64,000 bases of DNA from NCBI RefSeq assembly GCF_006716355.1, contig NZ_VFOW01000001.1:4464001-4528000 (forward strand), in the 5' to 3' direction. How positions within the stretch are numbered: the stretch's first letter is position 1; the number at the start of each line of letters is the position of its first letter. The translations under genes and the position numbers were made by a program. The notes beneath the pieces were generated by a model. That model ran no database searches and was not told the DNA's origin. It worked only from the letters and a program-made list of their open reading frames with translations. Below, piece by piece: positions 43,641 to 53,099 of the stretch. The stretch comes from Stackebrandtia endophytica (GTDB lineage Bacteria; Actinomycetota; Actinomycetes; Mycobacteriales; Micromonosporaceae).

Positions 43641-44249
43641 CTACTGGTAGCAGCCGGTGGGGACGTCCGCTTCGTCGGCGGCCGGGACCTTCTCGTCGAT
43701 CGGCCCCGACAACGAGGTGGCCAGTTGGCCGGAACCGTCGTGATCCCCGGGCACGAACAACTGAACCGACTCCTGCCGGTCCACCGTCGTCCACACGGTG
43801 CCTTCGTCGGTCTCGTCGGCGAACCAGCACGCGTTGCTGAGTCGATAGACCTGGTCGGTGTCGGACACCTCGATCGGATCCACCCCGCACACCATGGTCA
43901 CGGCCGGGTCACCCCAGGCGGCCCCGATCTCGGCGGCCCCCGGACCGCCCTCGACCGGACGCTGTTGCAGATCACCCAACTCGGACGGAATCACCGAGAC
44001 CAGCGCCCGACAGACCTCGAACTCCTGCTCCGACATCTCGGGCACCTCGATGGCGACCGGTTCGGCGGAAACCGTGGTGTCGGAATCGTCGGCGTCCTCG
44101 GCCTGAGAATTGGCGGCGATCAGATTGAACGCGCCGAAGGCGGCCAGCAGGGTCACCGGCACCGCGACGAAGGTCGCGATCCGTGCCGCCCTGCGACGAT
44201 CCGAGCGGTCGACAGCCGCGACATCGCGTTTCTCATCGTCGTCGGCCAC
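43641..44249 (-). CDS. DUF3515 family membrane-anchored protein
   Basis: The 202-residue protein has a charged N-terminal tail, one membrane helix (about residues 24-47) and an extracytoplasmic domain with conserved VCRALVSVIPSELGDL, TMVCGVDP and WFADETDEGTVWTTVDR. These match DUF3515, an actinobacterial family often encoded beside thiL and the small Lrp-like gene, as here. Its function is unknown. GGGAG precedes GTG 44249. Confidence 0.87.
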   Translation of the reverse strand: MADDDEKRDVAAVDRSDRRRAARIATFVAVPVTLLAAFGAFNLIAANSQAEDADDSDTTVSAEPVAIEVPEMSEQEFEVCRALVSVIPSELGDLQQRPVEGGPGAAEIGAAWGDPAVTMVCGVDPIEVSDTDQVYRLSNACWFADETDEGTVWTTVDRQESVQLFVPGDHDGSGQLATSLSGPIDEKVPAADEADVPTGCYQ

Positions 44250-44260
44250 GAACTCGCTCC

Positions 44261-44494
44261 CTACAGGTGAACCACTGAACAGGTCAAGGTGCGGGTAATA
44301 CCCGACACCTGCTGTACTTTACTGACCACCAGTTTCCCCAACTCGTCGACGGTGTTGGCTTGGGTGAGTACCACCACGTCGTACGGGCCGGTCACCGAAT
44401 CGACGTGCACGACACCGTCGAGCTGTTTGATGGCCAACGCGACGTCGCGAGCCCTGCCGACCTCGGTCTGGATCAGGATGTACGCCTGTACCAC
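44261..44494 (-). CDS. Stand-alone Lrp/AsnC ligand-binding (RAM) domain protein
   Basis: The 77-residue protein corresponds to just the C-terminal effector domain of Lrp/AsnC regulators (VQAYILIQTEVGRARDVALAI, then GPYDVVVLTQANTVDELG) with no helix-turn-helix. Such proteins may bind amino acids and assemble with full-length Lrp proteins. It is 11 bases upstream of the DUF3515 gene on the same strand, so the two are co-transcribed. GAGGAG lies upstream of the GTG. Confidence 0.88.
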   Translation of the reverse strand: MVQAYILIQTEVGRARDVALAIKQLDGVVHVDSVTGPYDVVVLTQANTVDELGKLVVSKVQQVSGITRTLTCSVVHL

Positions 44495-44789
44495 GACACT
44501 GACTCCTCTATCTGCTCATGAACGTGTCGGCGGCCCTTCCCCAGCCGCCCGACGTTCGATTCCGTGTTCGATCTCGCGGCCCGCCACCCACCAGCACGTC
44601 GAAAGACCATGCGCGCATCGACCACGCACGGTCTAGTTCATCGCATACCGCAACAGAACGCAACCATCCTGCGACGATCTCGTGCCATCAGTGTTCTCCC
44701 GAACGCCCACCTGACACGTTCCACCTCGAAACCGATTGTTTTCGGCCGGGTGGCGTGGGAAACGAGAGGGCATCAGTGAGACTAGGCGG

Positions 44790-45746
44790 GTGGAGAGTGA
44801 AGAAAGCGCACTGGCGCAAGCTGGAGAGTTCGGATTCATCGCCCGATTGACCGAACGCCTGGACCAGGGGGCGGGCGTCCGGCTCGGTCCCGGTGACGAC
44901 GCCGCAGTAGTCGCCGCGCCCGACCGCAACGTCGTCGCCAGCACCGACATGCTGGTCGAGGGGCGGCACTTCCGCCGCGACTGGTCCACCGGCCTGGACG
45001 TGGGGCACAAGGCCGCCGCCGCCAACCTGGCCGACATCGCCGCAATGGGCGGCAAGGGCACTGCGCTGTTGGTGGGGTTGTGCGTTCCCGACGACATGCC
45101 GATGGGTTGGGCCGAGGACCTCGCCGACGGACTCACCGCCGAAGCCGCCCGGGTGGGAGCCTCGGTGGTGGGTGGCGACACGGTGGCCGGGCCGGTGTTG
45201 ACCGTCGCCGTCACCGCGCTGGGGGATCTCCAGGGTCGAGAGGCGGTGACCCGCGCGGGTGCCAAGCCCGGCGACGTGCTGGCGGTCGCGGGTCGCCTGG
45301 GTTGGTCGGCGGCGGGGACGACGATCCTGTCCCGCGGATTTCGGTCCCCCGGGGCATTGGTGAACGCTCACCGACGTCCGGAGGTGCCGTACCCGGCCGG
45401 ACCGGTCGGCGCGGTGTTGGGTGCGACGGCGATGATCGACGTCTCGGACGGACTGTTGGCCGACCTGGGGCACATCGCCGGACAGTCGGGGGTCGCCATA
45501 GATGTGGATCGATCGTCGGTGGAGATTCCGACGCAGATGCGGGACGCCGGCCAAGCCCTGGGCGTCGATCCCTACGAATGGGTGTTGACCGGGGGAGAGG
45601 ACCACGCGCTCGTGGCGACGTTCCCACCAGATGTGTTGCTGGGCCCTGATTGGACGGTCATCGGGCGGGTCGACTCGGGCAGCGGGGTCACCGTCGACGG
45701 GCTGCCGTATCAGGGACAGCTCGGTTGGGACCACGGACGCGCGTAG
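44790..45746 (+). CDS. thiL: Thiamine-monophosphate kinase
   Basis: ThiL phosphorylates thiamine monophosphate to thiamine diphosphate. The 318-residue enzyme shows LGPGDDAAVV, the substrate and metal loops TDMLVEGRHF and NLADIAAMGG, VGGDTVAG, MIDVSDGLLADLGHIA and VLTGGEDHALVATF, all typical of the PurM/ThiL superfamily. GTG 44790 is preferred; a longer frame starting 54 bases upstream has no support. A terminator hairpin follows before rpmB. Confidence 0.95.
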   Translation: MESEESALAQAGEFGFIARLTERLDQGAGVRLGPGDDAAVVAAPDRNVVASTDMLVEGRHFRRDWSTGLDVGHKAAAANLADIAAMGGKGTALLVGLCVPDDMPMGWAEDLADGLTAEAARVGASVVGGDTVAGPVLTVAVTALGDLQGREAVTRAGAKPGDVLAVAGRLGWSAAGTTILSRGFRSPGALVNAHRRPEVPYPAGPVGAVLGATAMIDVSDGLLADLGHIAGQSGVAIDVDRSSVEIPTQMRDAGQALGVDPYEWVLTGGEDHALVATFPPDVLLGPDWTVIGRVDSGSGVTVDGLPYQGQLGWDHGRA

Positions 45747-45775
45747 GCGTCGACGCGGATGTGAAGACAGCGAAG

Positions 45776-45803
45776 CGCCGCCGGGCAACGGTTCCCGGCG
45801 GCG
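45776..45803. terminator. Bidirectional terminator between thiL and rpmB
   Basis: CGCCGCCGGG pairs with CCCGGCGGCG around an eight-base loop in the gap between these convergent genes. Confidence 0.75.
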
Positions 45804-45836
45804 GAAGCTTCATCAGGTCCAGGGGCGGTGAGGCCC

Positions 45837-46031
45837 TCAGACGCGGGAGACCTTGCCTGCCTTCAGGCACGAGGTGCAGACCTTGACCCGCTTGAGGTTG
45901 TCGCCGGAGCCGGTAGCGGCGCGCACGCTCTGCAGGTTCGGGTTCCACCGACGGTTGGTCTTCTTCTTCGACCACGGAACGTTGTGGCCGAACCCTGGGC
46001 CCTTGCCACAGACGTCACATTTGCGGGACAT
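45837..46031 (-). CDS. rpmB: 50S ribosomal protein L28 (zinc-binding form)
   Basis: The 64-residue protein begins SRKCDVCGKGPGFGHNV and ends with VKVCTSCLKAGKVSRV. Cys 5, 8, 52 and 55 form a complete zinc ribbon, so this is the 'C+' paralogue. In actinobacteria with two L28 genes, the C- copy is induced under zinc starvation. CAGGAG lies before ATG 46031; a longer frame starting 75 bases upstream is rejected. Confidence 0.95.
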   Translation of the reverse strand: MSRKCDVCGKGPGFGHNVPWSKKKTNRRWNPNLQSVRAATGSGDNLKRVKVCTSCLKAGKVSRV

Positions 46032-46284
46032 TGCTCGCACTCCTGCTACTGCTCTTGCGGAACGTTGATCGGATTTCATCCCGCCGGTCGGCGGACAACC
46101 GGGCAAGTCTATCCGACGTGCTCAATGCCAGCCCACGACGGGTGGCGATGGTGTCGGCCGAATCGGCGATTGCCGGGTTGGTGCGGTGATCGTACTCTTC
46201 GATAGCGGCCCGGACACACGGCATCGGTTCTGCCGAGACCCGATGGACCGGTCGCGTACTTACCGCCTCCTCGAGAGTAACCAC

Positions 46285-47370
46285 ATGACCTACCCCCCTC
46301 ACCAGCCGGGGCAGCCTGGCGATCCCTACTCGCCGCAACAACCACCGCCGGGTTATCCCGCACCCCCGGCGTGGGACGGTTCACAACCGGGAGCACCGAT
46401 GTCCGGTGTACCGATGTCGGGTGCGCCGGCCCAGCCCGACCCCTATGCCGCACCGGATCCCTATGCCCAGCCCGATCCTTATGGGGCACCGATGAGCGCG
46501 CCCGGGGGCCAGCCGATGAGTCCCGGCGTCGCGTCGGCTCCGCCCTACGGCCAACCCATGGCGGGCGCGCCCGGGCAACCGGGGTATCCGCAGGATCCGT
46601 ACGCCCAACAGCAGCAGTGGGCCGGGCCGGTGATTCCACCGACGCAGGGCGGCGGTTCGAAGGCCTGGATCTGGGGGGCGTTGGCCGGTGTTGTGGTCGT
46701 CGCCCTGATGGTGGGCGTGGTGCTGTATGTCACCGGCGGCGATGACGAGACGCCGGTCGCCGATTCCTCTGCGACGCCGTCAGAGGAAGTGGATCCGTCG
46801 ACCGAACCCTCCGAGGAGGCGCCGGACACCGAGCTGGTCACCGACCCGGCGACGGGCTTGTCCTTCGCCCCGATGCCCGAGCCGTGGCGCGACTCGACCG
46901 CCAACTACGGCGTCATCGGGTTCTACGAGGTGACCGGGCAGGTCCTGGATGTGCTCACCTTCGAGGACGGGAGCGGCTGGATCGCCACGTTCGTCGTCGG
47001 TGAGATCAACCCCTCGCAGCTGGGGTCCAGCTCCATGACGACCGACGATGCCATCAACGCGTTGGCGGATTTGGTCGACGGCGCGCATTACAGCAAGCCG
47101 CCGGACTTCACCGAGCCACTCGACGGCCTCGAACGCAACGAGGTCGAGGTGAATCCGTTGACCGTCGGTTCCTACAGCGGATCGGCGATGTCCTACCACC
47201 TGTCGTGGGACGACGACTCCATCGAGGAGACCGGGGAGTCGATCGCGCTGGGCGTGTTGGACATGGGAGACGGCCGTACCGCAGGGTTCTTCCTCAGCCT
47301 GCCCGACTCGGTTCCCGACGAGCATCTCGACCAGATGTTGGAAGCGCTCGACTCGTTGACATTCGTTTAA
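46285..47370 (+). CDS. Membrane protein with Pro-rich cytoplasmic tail (paralogue 1)
   Basis: The 361-residue protein has a ~130-residue cytoplasmic N terminus rich in Pro, Gln, Tyr and Gly (MTYPPHQPGQPGDPYSPQQP, repeated PDPYAxPDPYG motifs). One membrane helix (WIWGALAGVVVVALMVGVVLY), a Ser/Pro/Glu linker and a ~200-residue outer domain starting at DPATGLSFAPMPEPW follow. It is a close relative of the next gene (MTYPP start, helix, GL.F..(M/L)PEPW). I do not recognise a named family; stress-sensor or envelope-assembly roles are guesses. The start is 46285; an upstream start would add 33 residues. Confidence 0.8.
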   Translation: MTYPPHQPGQPGDPYSPQQPPPGYPAPPAWDGSQPGAPMSGVPMSGAPAQPDPYAAPDPYAQPDPYGAPMSAPGGQPMSPGVASAPPYGQPMAGAPGQPGYPQDPYAQQQQWAGPVIPPTQGGGSKAWIWGALAGVVVVALMVGVVLYVTGGDDETPVADSSATPSEEVDPSTEPSEEAPDTELVTDPATGLSFAPMPEPWRDSTANYGVIGFYEVTGQVLDVLTFEDGSGWIATFVVGEINPSQLGSSSMTTDDAINALADLVDGAHYSKPPDFTEPLDGLERNEVEVNPLTVGSYSGSAMSYHLSWDDDSIEETGESIALGVLDMGDGRTAGFFLSLPDSVPDEHLDQMLEALDSLTFV

Positions 47371-47389
47371 CGGATCGACGGCGGCCGAA

Positions 47390-47423
47390 GGCGTTCACCG
47401 CTGAACGTGGAATGATGAACGCC
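47390..47423 (+). terminator. Possible terminator after paralogue 1
   Basis: GGCGTTCA pairs with TGAACGCC across an 18-base loop, 20 bases past the stop. It is weaker than the other hairpins in the window. Confidence 0.4.
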
Positions 47424-47574
47424 TGCACCGGGGATTCGTCGAGCTAGCCGTCGGCGGATCGTCGGCGTGAACACGTCCGGTCGCTTGCGGCGTTCGTGCG
47501 ATCGACGCCGTACCCTACTACTAGGTACGTTTGCCTCGTCAACCGTTGGCCGGCTCTCTTGTGAAAGTTGAACG

Positions 47575-49086
47575 ATGACCTACCCCCCGCAGCAACCGGA
47601 AGACGGCTGGAATCGCCAGCAGTACGGTCAATATCCGGCTGATCCGGGCCAGCCTTCGGATGGCCAGGCCTATCAGGACCAGCAGGCTTATGGCCAGCCG
47701 CAGTACGACCCGGCCACCGGCCAGCCGTATCCGCAGCAAGATCAGGGGCAGTATCAGGCCGATCCCGGTCAGTACCAATACGACCAGAGTCAGTACGCGC
47801 AGGAGCAGTACCCGCAAGAGCAGTACCCGCAGGCGCCGTACAACCACGAGGAACCCCCCACCGACCAGACGCAGTCTCTCGGGGAGGGCGCGGACCGCAC
47901 GCAGGTCATCGGTCAGCAGCCTCGACCGGTCGACAACGGCGGCCAGCCGGTTCAGGAAGAGCCGGTCTCCTACGCCGATGACGAACCGGTGCAGCCCTTC
48001 GCGCCGGCCCACGACCCGGCGAACCCGTACCAACACCAGCAGCCGTATCCGCAGCAGCCGCCGCCACCGGAGCAGCCCTACCAGGCGCCGGTGTCGGTGA
48101 ACCCGGCCTCGGGCCAGCCGTACCACCCGCCGGTTTCGGCCAGCCCCGCCTCGGGCCAGCCGTATCAGGCGCCGGTGTCGGCGAACCCGGCTTCGGGTCA
48201 GCCGTTCCAGCAGTACCAGCAGCCGTATCCGCAGCAACCGCCGATCTACCAGCCCAACCAGGCGCCTCCGGGGGTTCCGGAGTCACCGTTCGCGGCGCCG
48301 CAGGGGCAACCGCACCTGCCGGCTCCGATCAGTGCTCAGCCGTCCTCGGCGCAGCCATGGGGAGGCGGAGTCGTTCCGCAGTTCACCCCCAAGCGCAACA
48401 AGGGTGTCCCGAGTTGGGTGTACATTGTGGGCACTGTCGTCGTGGTGCTGGCGTTGGCCCTGGGCGCGGTGTTCTGGTTCGGGCTCCCCGGCGGCGAGCC
48501 GGGCACCGACCCGACGCCGCAGGCGACGGGTGACAGTCAGTCGCCCGAGCCGGAAATCGTCGGTGGTGGTGAACTGCTGACCGATGAGGAATCCGGGCTG
48601 GGATTCATCACGTTGCCGGAACCGTGGGCCAACACCGATGAGATCGAGCAGGACGGCAACGTACCCGGGTTCACCTCGTTCACGGGGCAGTATGTGGCAC
48701 CGACTCAGGACAACGGCTACATCGGCCTGGTCGGTGTCGGAGGTGTGGACCCGGATGCGGTCGAATACCTGGGCACCGATTCACTGCGCACCGCTGCGGC
48801 GGAGCTCAGTGCAGTCACCGACGCCGCGACCTGGGAAGCCGAGGACGTGAAGGCCGGCGACGCCGTCTACGAGTATCTGCGCATCGACGGTCGCCGCGCC
48901 ATCCTGATGAACTACCAGGTGTCGTTCACCGACGATTCTCCGCCGGAGACCGGTGCCGCCGTCTTCCTGGCCGTCGTCGACCTGGGCGACGGTAAGGCCG
49001 CGGCGTTCATCGCCCACGTTCCGGACACGTTGGCCGAGACCCATCTCGACATGGTCCGTGACACGGTCATGACCATGCAGTTCTGA
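47575..49086 (+). CDS. Membrane protein with long Gln/Pro/Tyr-rich tail (paralogue 2)
   Basis: The 503-residue protein has the same plan as the gene upstream but with a ~280-residue low-complexity cytoplasmic region full of QYxxDPGQ and QPYPQQP motifs. One membrane helix (WVYIVGTVVVVLALALGAVF) and an outer domain containing EESGLGFITLPEPWANT follow. Three near-exact 14-residue repeats (APVSxNPASGQPYx) lie at 48085-48210. The tail resembles disordered scaffolds of actinobacterial envelope proteins. A strong double terminator follows the stop. Function unknown. Confidence 0.8.
   Translation: MTYPPQQPEDGWNRQQYGQYPADPGQPSDGQAYQDQQAYGQPQYDPATGQPYPQQDQGQYQADPGQYQYDQSQYAQEQYPQEQYPQAPYNHEEPPTDQTQSLGEGADRTQVIGQQPRPVDNGGQPVQEEPVSYADDEPVQPFAPAHDPANPYQHQQPYPQQPPPPEQPYQAPVSVNPASGQPYHPPVSASPASGQPYQAPVSANPASGQPFQQYQQPYPQQPPIYQPNQAPPGVPESPFAAPQGQPHLPAPISAQPSSAQPWGGGVVPQFTPKRNKGVPSWVYIVGTVVVVLALALGAVFWFGLPGGEPGTDPTPQATGDSQSPEPEIVGGGELLTDEESGLGFITLPEPWANTDEIEQDGNVPGFTSFTGQYVAPTQDNGYIGLVGVGGVDPDAVEYLGTDSLRTAAAELSAVTDAATWEAEDVKAGDAVYEYLRIDGRRAILMNYQVSFTDDSPPETGAAVFLAVVDLGDGKAAAFIAHVPDTLAETHLDMVRDTVMTMQF
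48085..48210 (+). repeat. Three 42-base repeats inside paralogue 2
   Basis: Each repeat encodes a 14-residue unit (consensus APVSANPASGQPYQ). Variation is mostly at third codon positions, so the units are maintained as protein repeats. Confidence 0.8.
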
Positions 49087-49146
49087 GAAGCTGTCTTTGG
49101 TCCTCGTTCGTCGTGCAACAGAACAGCAGGTTTGAAGACAGCTTCT
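49086..49146 (+). terminator. First of two consecutive hairpins after paralogue 2
   Basis: AGAAGCTGTCTT (49086-49097) pairs perfectly with AAGACAGCTTCT (49135-49146); the left arm begins within the stop codon. The 37-base loop is long for an intrinsic terminator. Confidence 0.5.
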
Positions 49147-49169
49147 GACACGTCGGGTCTTCGACGTAG

Positions 49170-49211
49170 GTGGCGGGGGCGTGTCCGTTCAAGCGGACAC
49201 GCCCCCGCCAC
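49170..49211 (+). terminator. 18-base-pair terminator hairpin
   Basis: GTGGCGGGGGCGTGTCCG (49170-49187) pairs perfectly with 49194-49211 around a six-base loop. It is the longest perfect stem in the window. Confidence 0.85.
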
Positions 49212-49279
49212 GCCTGCGACCGCACCCGTGTCACACCCAGTCGTTAAGCTCACCAACTGTGCAGGAGGTTGACCGATCG

Positions 49280-50932
49280 GTGCCAGTCGCTGGTAAGCAG
49301 CTGACCGCACTGGACGTGGTGGCGGTGCGGTCGTGGTACCGCAACTCGTTGGCCGCCTTGAGCCGCCATCGCCGGATCGTCAATGAGCTCAACGTCTTCC
49401 CGGTGCCCGACGGGGATACCGGTACGAATCTGGCCACCACGATGGCCGCCGCCTGTGCCGAATGCGATCGGATCCCGGATGCCGACCTGGCGACGGTGAC
49501 GGCCGGGGCCGCGCGCGGTGCGTTGCTGGCCGCACGTGGGAACTCCGGCGTGATCCTGGCGCAACTGCTGCAGGGGCTGGCCGACAGCTGGACCGGGGAT
49601 GTCGTCGACGCCACCGCCCTCGCCGCCGGATTGACCAAGGCCGCCGAGGTCGCCGCCGAGGCCGTCGCCGAACCCGCCGAGGGAACCATCCTGACCGTCG
49701 CGACCCAGGCCGCCGACGCCGCAGCCCAGCGGGTTCGACCACGGGGCACCGAGAGATCGGGGGAGTTGGCCGAGATGGCGGTGGCGGTCGCCGAAGCCGC
49801 CGCGACCGCCGTGGCCGCGACGGTGGATCAACTGCCGGCGCTCAGCCGCGCCGGAGTCGTCGACGCGGGCGGGTTGGGGTTGGCGCTGATCCTCGCCGAG
49901 TTGGCCGGGGTCGTCACGGGTCACTCCGGCCAGGTCGCCGATCTGTTGCGCGACACCGATCGCCCGGGACGCGGTACCGCCGGCCGCCAGGTGATGCGCG
50001 AGTCGGGCTCACCGGAGTTCGGGTTCGAGGTCCAGTACCTGTTGAACACCGATGCCGACGCGATCGGTCGACTGCGGCCGGTGTTGTCGCAGCTGGGTGA
50101 TTCGGTGGCGATCGTGGGGGCGGCCGCGGCGGAGTCGGACGCGACCCGAACCTGGAACGTCCATGTGCACACCAACGACGTCGGCGCCGCCGTCGAGGCC
50201 GGAATCGCGTTGGGGCGCCTGCATCGCCTGTCGGTGACTCGATTCGCCGACCACGCCCCCGAGCCGACCTCTCACCACGACGCCGACCGGGCGATCGTCG
50301 TGGTGACCGTCGATGCCGGTCTGGCCTCGATCATCACGGGGGAGGGCGCCCGGCCGCTCACCGGCACCGAATTGACTTCGGCTCGGATCGTTCGCGCGAT
50401 TCGGGCGACCGGCGCCGAGGACGTCGTGATCCTGGCCGAACCGGTTCACCGGGCCGCCGCCGAGGCCGCCGCCCGTGATGCTCGGCGGGTCGGGTTCCGG
50501 GTGCTGCTGGTGCCCATTCAAGCGCCGGTACAGGCGTTGGCGGCGTTGGCGGTGCGTGATACCTCCCGCCGACTGGATCAGGATGCGATCGCGATGGCCG
50601 AGGCCGCCGGGTCTTGTCGGTTCGGTGAGGTCGTCATCGCCACCGATGAGGCGTTGACGACGGTCGGCAGATGTATGCCCGGTGACTGTCTGGCGATGGC
50701 CGACGGAGAGGTCGTCTTGATCGGTGGCGATCCGCTCGCCGTCGCCGGTGGACTGGTGGACCGGTTGTGCGGTGCGGGCACCGAACTGTTGACGCTGATC
50801 GCCGGGTCCCAGCTGTCGGAGTCGGTGCGGCGGGGTATCGACCGGCACCTGGCCGACGTCTGGCCGCTGGTGGAGCTTCAGTGGTTGGAGACCCGCCAAA
50901 ACGATCATCTGTTGTGGATCGGAGCCGAATGA
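49280..50932 (+). CDS. DAK2/DegV-type kinase domain protein (FakA/YloV family)
   Basis: The ~550-residue protein opens with VRSWYRNSLAALSRHRRIVN, then VFPVPDGDTGTNLATTM (the nucleotide-binding DGDTGTN of DAK kinases) and ARGNSGVILAQLLQG. The C-terminal half matches the domain that binds the fatty-acid carrier FakB in FakA. It could phosphorylate fatty acids bound to a DegV/FakB partner, but other substrates are possible. It lies directly before recG, a conserved order. GGAGG is 11 bases before GTG 49280; GTG 49259 is an alternative start. Confidence 0.88.
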   Translation: MPVAGKQLTALDVVAVRSWYRNSLAALSRHRRIVNELNVFPVPDGDTGTNLATTMAAACAECDRIPDADLATVTAGAARGALLAARGNSGVILAQLLQGLADSWTGDVVDATALAAGLTKAAEVAAEAVAEPAEGTILTVATQAADAAAQRVRPRGTERSGELAEMAVAVAEAAATAVAATVDQLPALSRAGVVDAGGLGLALILAELAGVVTGHSGQVADLLRDTDRPGRGTAGRQVMRESGSPEFGFEVQYLLNTDADAIGRLRPVLSQLGDSVAIVGAAAAESDATRTWNVHVHTNDVGAAVEAGIALGRLHRLSVTRFADHAPEPTSHHDADRAIVVVTVDAGLASIITGEGARPLTGTELTSARIVRAIRATGAEDVVILAEPVHRAAAEAAARDARRVGFRVLLVPIQAPVQALAALAVRDTSRRLDQDAIAMAEAAGSCRFGEVVIATDEALTTVGRCMPGDCLAMADGEVVLIGGDPLAVAGGLVDRLCGAGTELLTLIAGSQLSESVRRGIDRHLADVWPLVELQWLETRQNDHLLWIGAE

Positions 50933-53094
50933 TGGCTACATTGGATACCAAGCTTTCCTCGGTGGTCGGCGCCAAGACCGCCACCGCGCTGGCCGACAAC
51001 CTGGAGATGGCCACCGTCGGGGATTTGTTGCACCACTACCCGTTCAGATACGCGCAGCGGGGTGACCGAGCCGACCTGAACGCCCTTCAAATTGGGGAGC
51101 ACGCCACGGTGGTGGCTCGGGTCCGGACGGTCACCAACCGTCCGATGCGGAATCGCCGAGGCTCCATGTTGGATGTCACGGTGTCCGACGACGGCGGCAA
51201 CACACTCAACCTGACCTTCTTCAACCAGCCCTGGCAAGCCCGCCACCTCAAGGCCGGTCGGTGGGGACTGTTCGCGGGGAAGGTCACCGAGTTTCGGGGG
51301 CGACGACAGCTCAACAGCCCGGACTTCCGCATGCTGGCCGACACCGACGAGGAGGAGACCAGCGAACTGATCGAGGAGTTCGCCGGGGCCATGATCCCGG
51401 TGTACCGGGCCACCGGCAAGGTCGCGACCTGGACGATCGCGCGTTGTGTCCGGGTGGCACTGGACGTACTGACCGATCCTTCGGACCCGTTGCCCGCCTC
51501 GCTGCGCACCGAACACTCCCTCATGGACTACGGTGCGGCGCTGCGGGCGATCCACCGCCCCGACTCCACCGAGACCCTGTACGCGGCCAAGAAACGCCTG
51601 AAGTGGCAGGAGGCTTTCCTGCTGCAGGTGACGCTGGTGCAACGCAAGACCCGAGCCGCCGCGGCGCCCGCCACACCGCGACCCGGGCGTACCGGCGGGA
51701 TCCGTGATGCGTTCGACGCTCGACTGCCCTTCGAACTGACCGACGGCCAGCGTCGGGTCGGCGACGACATCGGCACCGATCTGGCCCACCCGCACCCCAT
51801 GCACCGCCTGCTTCAGGGAGACGTGGGCAGTGGCAAGACCATGGTGTCGCTGCGCGCCATGCTTCAGGTCGTCGACTCCGGTGGCCAGGCGGCGATGCTC
51901 GCCCCGACCGAGGTCCTTGCCGCGCAACACTTTCACACGATTCGGGAACAACTGGGGGACCTGGCGCGCGCAGGTGAACTCGGCGCGCCGGAGACCGCCA
52001 CCGGCGTGACCCTGGTGACCGGCTCGCTGGGGGCGGCCGCCCGGCGCGGCGCACTGGCAACCCTCGCCGACGGTAGTGCCGGAATCGTCATCGGCACCCA
52101 CGCGCTGTTGTATGAGGGCGTCGACTTCGCCGACCTCGGTCTGGTCGTGATCGACGAACAGCACCGGTTCGGCGTCGAGCAGCGCGACGCCTTGCGGGCC
52201 AAGGCGGGCAAACCGCCACACGTCCTGGTCATGACCGCCACACCCATACCCCGGACCGTCGCGATGACCGTCTACGGGGACCTGGAGACCAGTCGACTCA
52301 CCGAGCTGCCCGCCGGCCGCACTCCGATCAAGACCCACGTGGTGCCCGGCGGTGACGGACGCTGGATGAACCGAACCTGGCAACGCGTCCGCGAGGAGGT
52401 CGAAGCCGGTCACCAGGCTTATGTCGTGTGTCCACGTATCGGCGACGACGAGTCCGATAGCGCTCCCGCCGACGACCGACGGCCCCCGTTGGCGGTGTTG
52501 GAGGTCGCCGAAGGACTGTCCAACGGTCCGCTGGCGGGCCTGCGGATCGGGATCCTGCACGGCCGCATGACCGCGGACGCCAAAGAACAGGTCATGAACG
52601 AATACGCCGCCGCGAAACTGGACGTGTTGGTGGCCACCACCGTCATCGAAGTGGGCGTCAACGTTCCCAACGCCACCGTGATGATCATCATGGACGCCGA
52701 CCGGTTCGGCGTGTCACAGCTGCACCAGCTGCGTGGCCGGGTCGGGCGCGGCACCGCCGCCGGTTTGTGCCTGCTGGTCAGCGAGGCCGAGGCTGAGTCA
52801 CCCGCCGGTGAACGACTCGCCGCGGTGGCCTCCACGACCGACGGATTCCGGTTGGCGGAGCTGGATCTGGAACAGCGCCGTGAAGGCGACGTGCTCGGGG
52901 AGGCTCAGTCGGGGGCCCGTTCGCACGTGCGACTGTTGTCGTTGCTGCGCGACGCCGACCTCATCGGACAGGCTCGCGTGGCGGCCGAGGCCGTCGTCGG
53001 CGACGACCCCGACCTGACGGCCGAACCCCTGCTCGCGCAGGCGGTGGCCAACCTCATCGACGACGAACGCGCCGAATACCTGGAGAAGGGCTGA
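50932..53094 (+). CDS. recG: ATP-dependent DNA helicase RecG
   Basis: RecG remodels stalled forks and Holliday junctions. The 720-residue protein has an N-terminal wedge/OB domain (RVRTVTNRPMRNRRGSMLDVTVSDD), Walker A GDVGSGKTM (near residue 296), the DEQH box of motif II (VVIDEQHRFG, near 406), TATPIPRT and the C-terminal QLRGRVGRG. The start at 50929 or 50932 overlaps the DAK gene stop; GGAG is best spaced for 50932. Confidence 0.96.
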   Translation: MATLDTKLSSVVGAKTATALADNLEMATVGDLLHHYPFRYAQRGDRADLNALQIGEHATVVARVRTVTNRPMRNRRGSMLDVTVSDDGGNTLNLTFFNQPWQARHLKAGRWGLFAGKVTEFRGRRQLNSPDFRMLADTDEEETSELIEEFAGAMIPVYRATGKVATWTIARCVRVALDVLTDPSDPLPASLRTEHSLMDYGAALRAIHRPDSTETLYAAKKRLKWQEAFLLQVTLVQRKTRAAAAPATPRPGRTGGIRDAFDARLPFELTDGQRRVGDDIGTDLAHPHPMHRLLQGDVGSGKTMVSLRAMLQVVDSGGQAAMLAPTEVLAAQHFHTIREQLGDLARAGELGAPETATGVTLVTGSLGAAARRGALATLADGSAGIVIGTHALLYEGVDFADLGLVVIDEQHRFGVEQRDALRAKAGKPPHVLVMTATPIPRTVAMTVYGDLETSRLTELPAGRTPIKTHVVPGGDGRWMNRTWQRVREEVEAGHQAYVVCPRIGDDESDSAPADDRRPPLAVLEVAEGLSNGPLAGLRIGILHGRMTADAKEQVMNEYAAAKLDVLVATTVIEVGVNVPNATVMIIMDADRFGVSQLHQLRGRVGRGTAAGLCLLVSEAEAESPAGERLAAVASTTDGFRLAELDLEQRREGDVLGEAQSGARSHVRLLSLLRDADLIGQARVAAEAVVGDDPDLTAEPLLAQAVANLIDDERAEYLEKG

Positions 53095-53099
53095 CGAAG

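Noticed and set aside
44495-44789. TPP riboswitch upstream of thiL
   Set aside because: I looked for the conserved CUGAGA and ACCUGA-type blocks and did not find them; the region looks like a simple divergent promoter.
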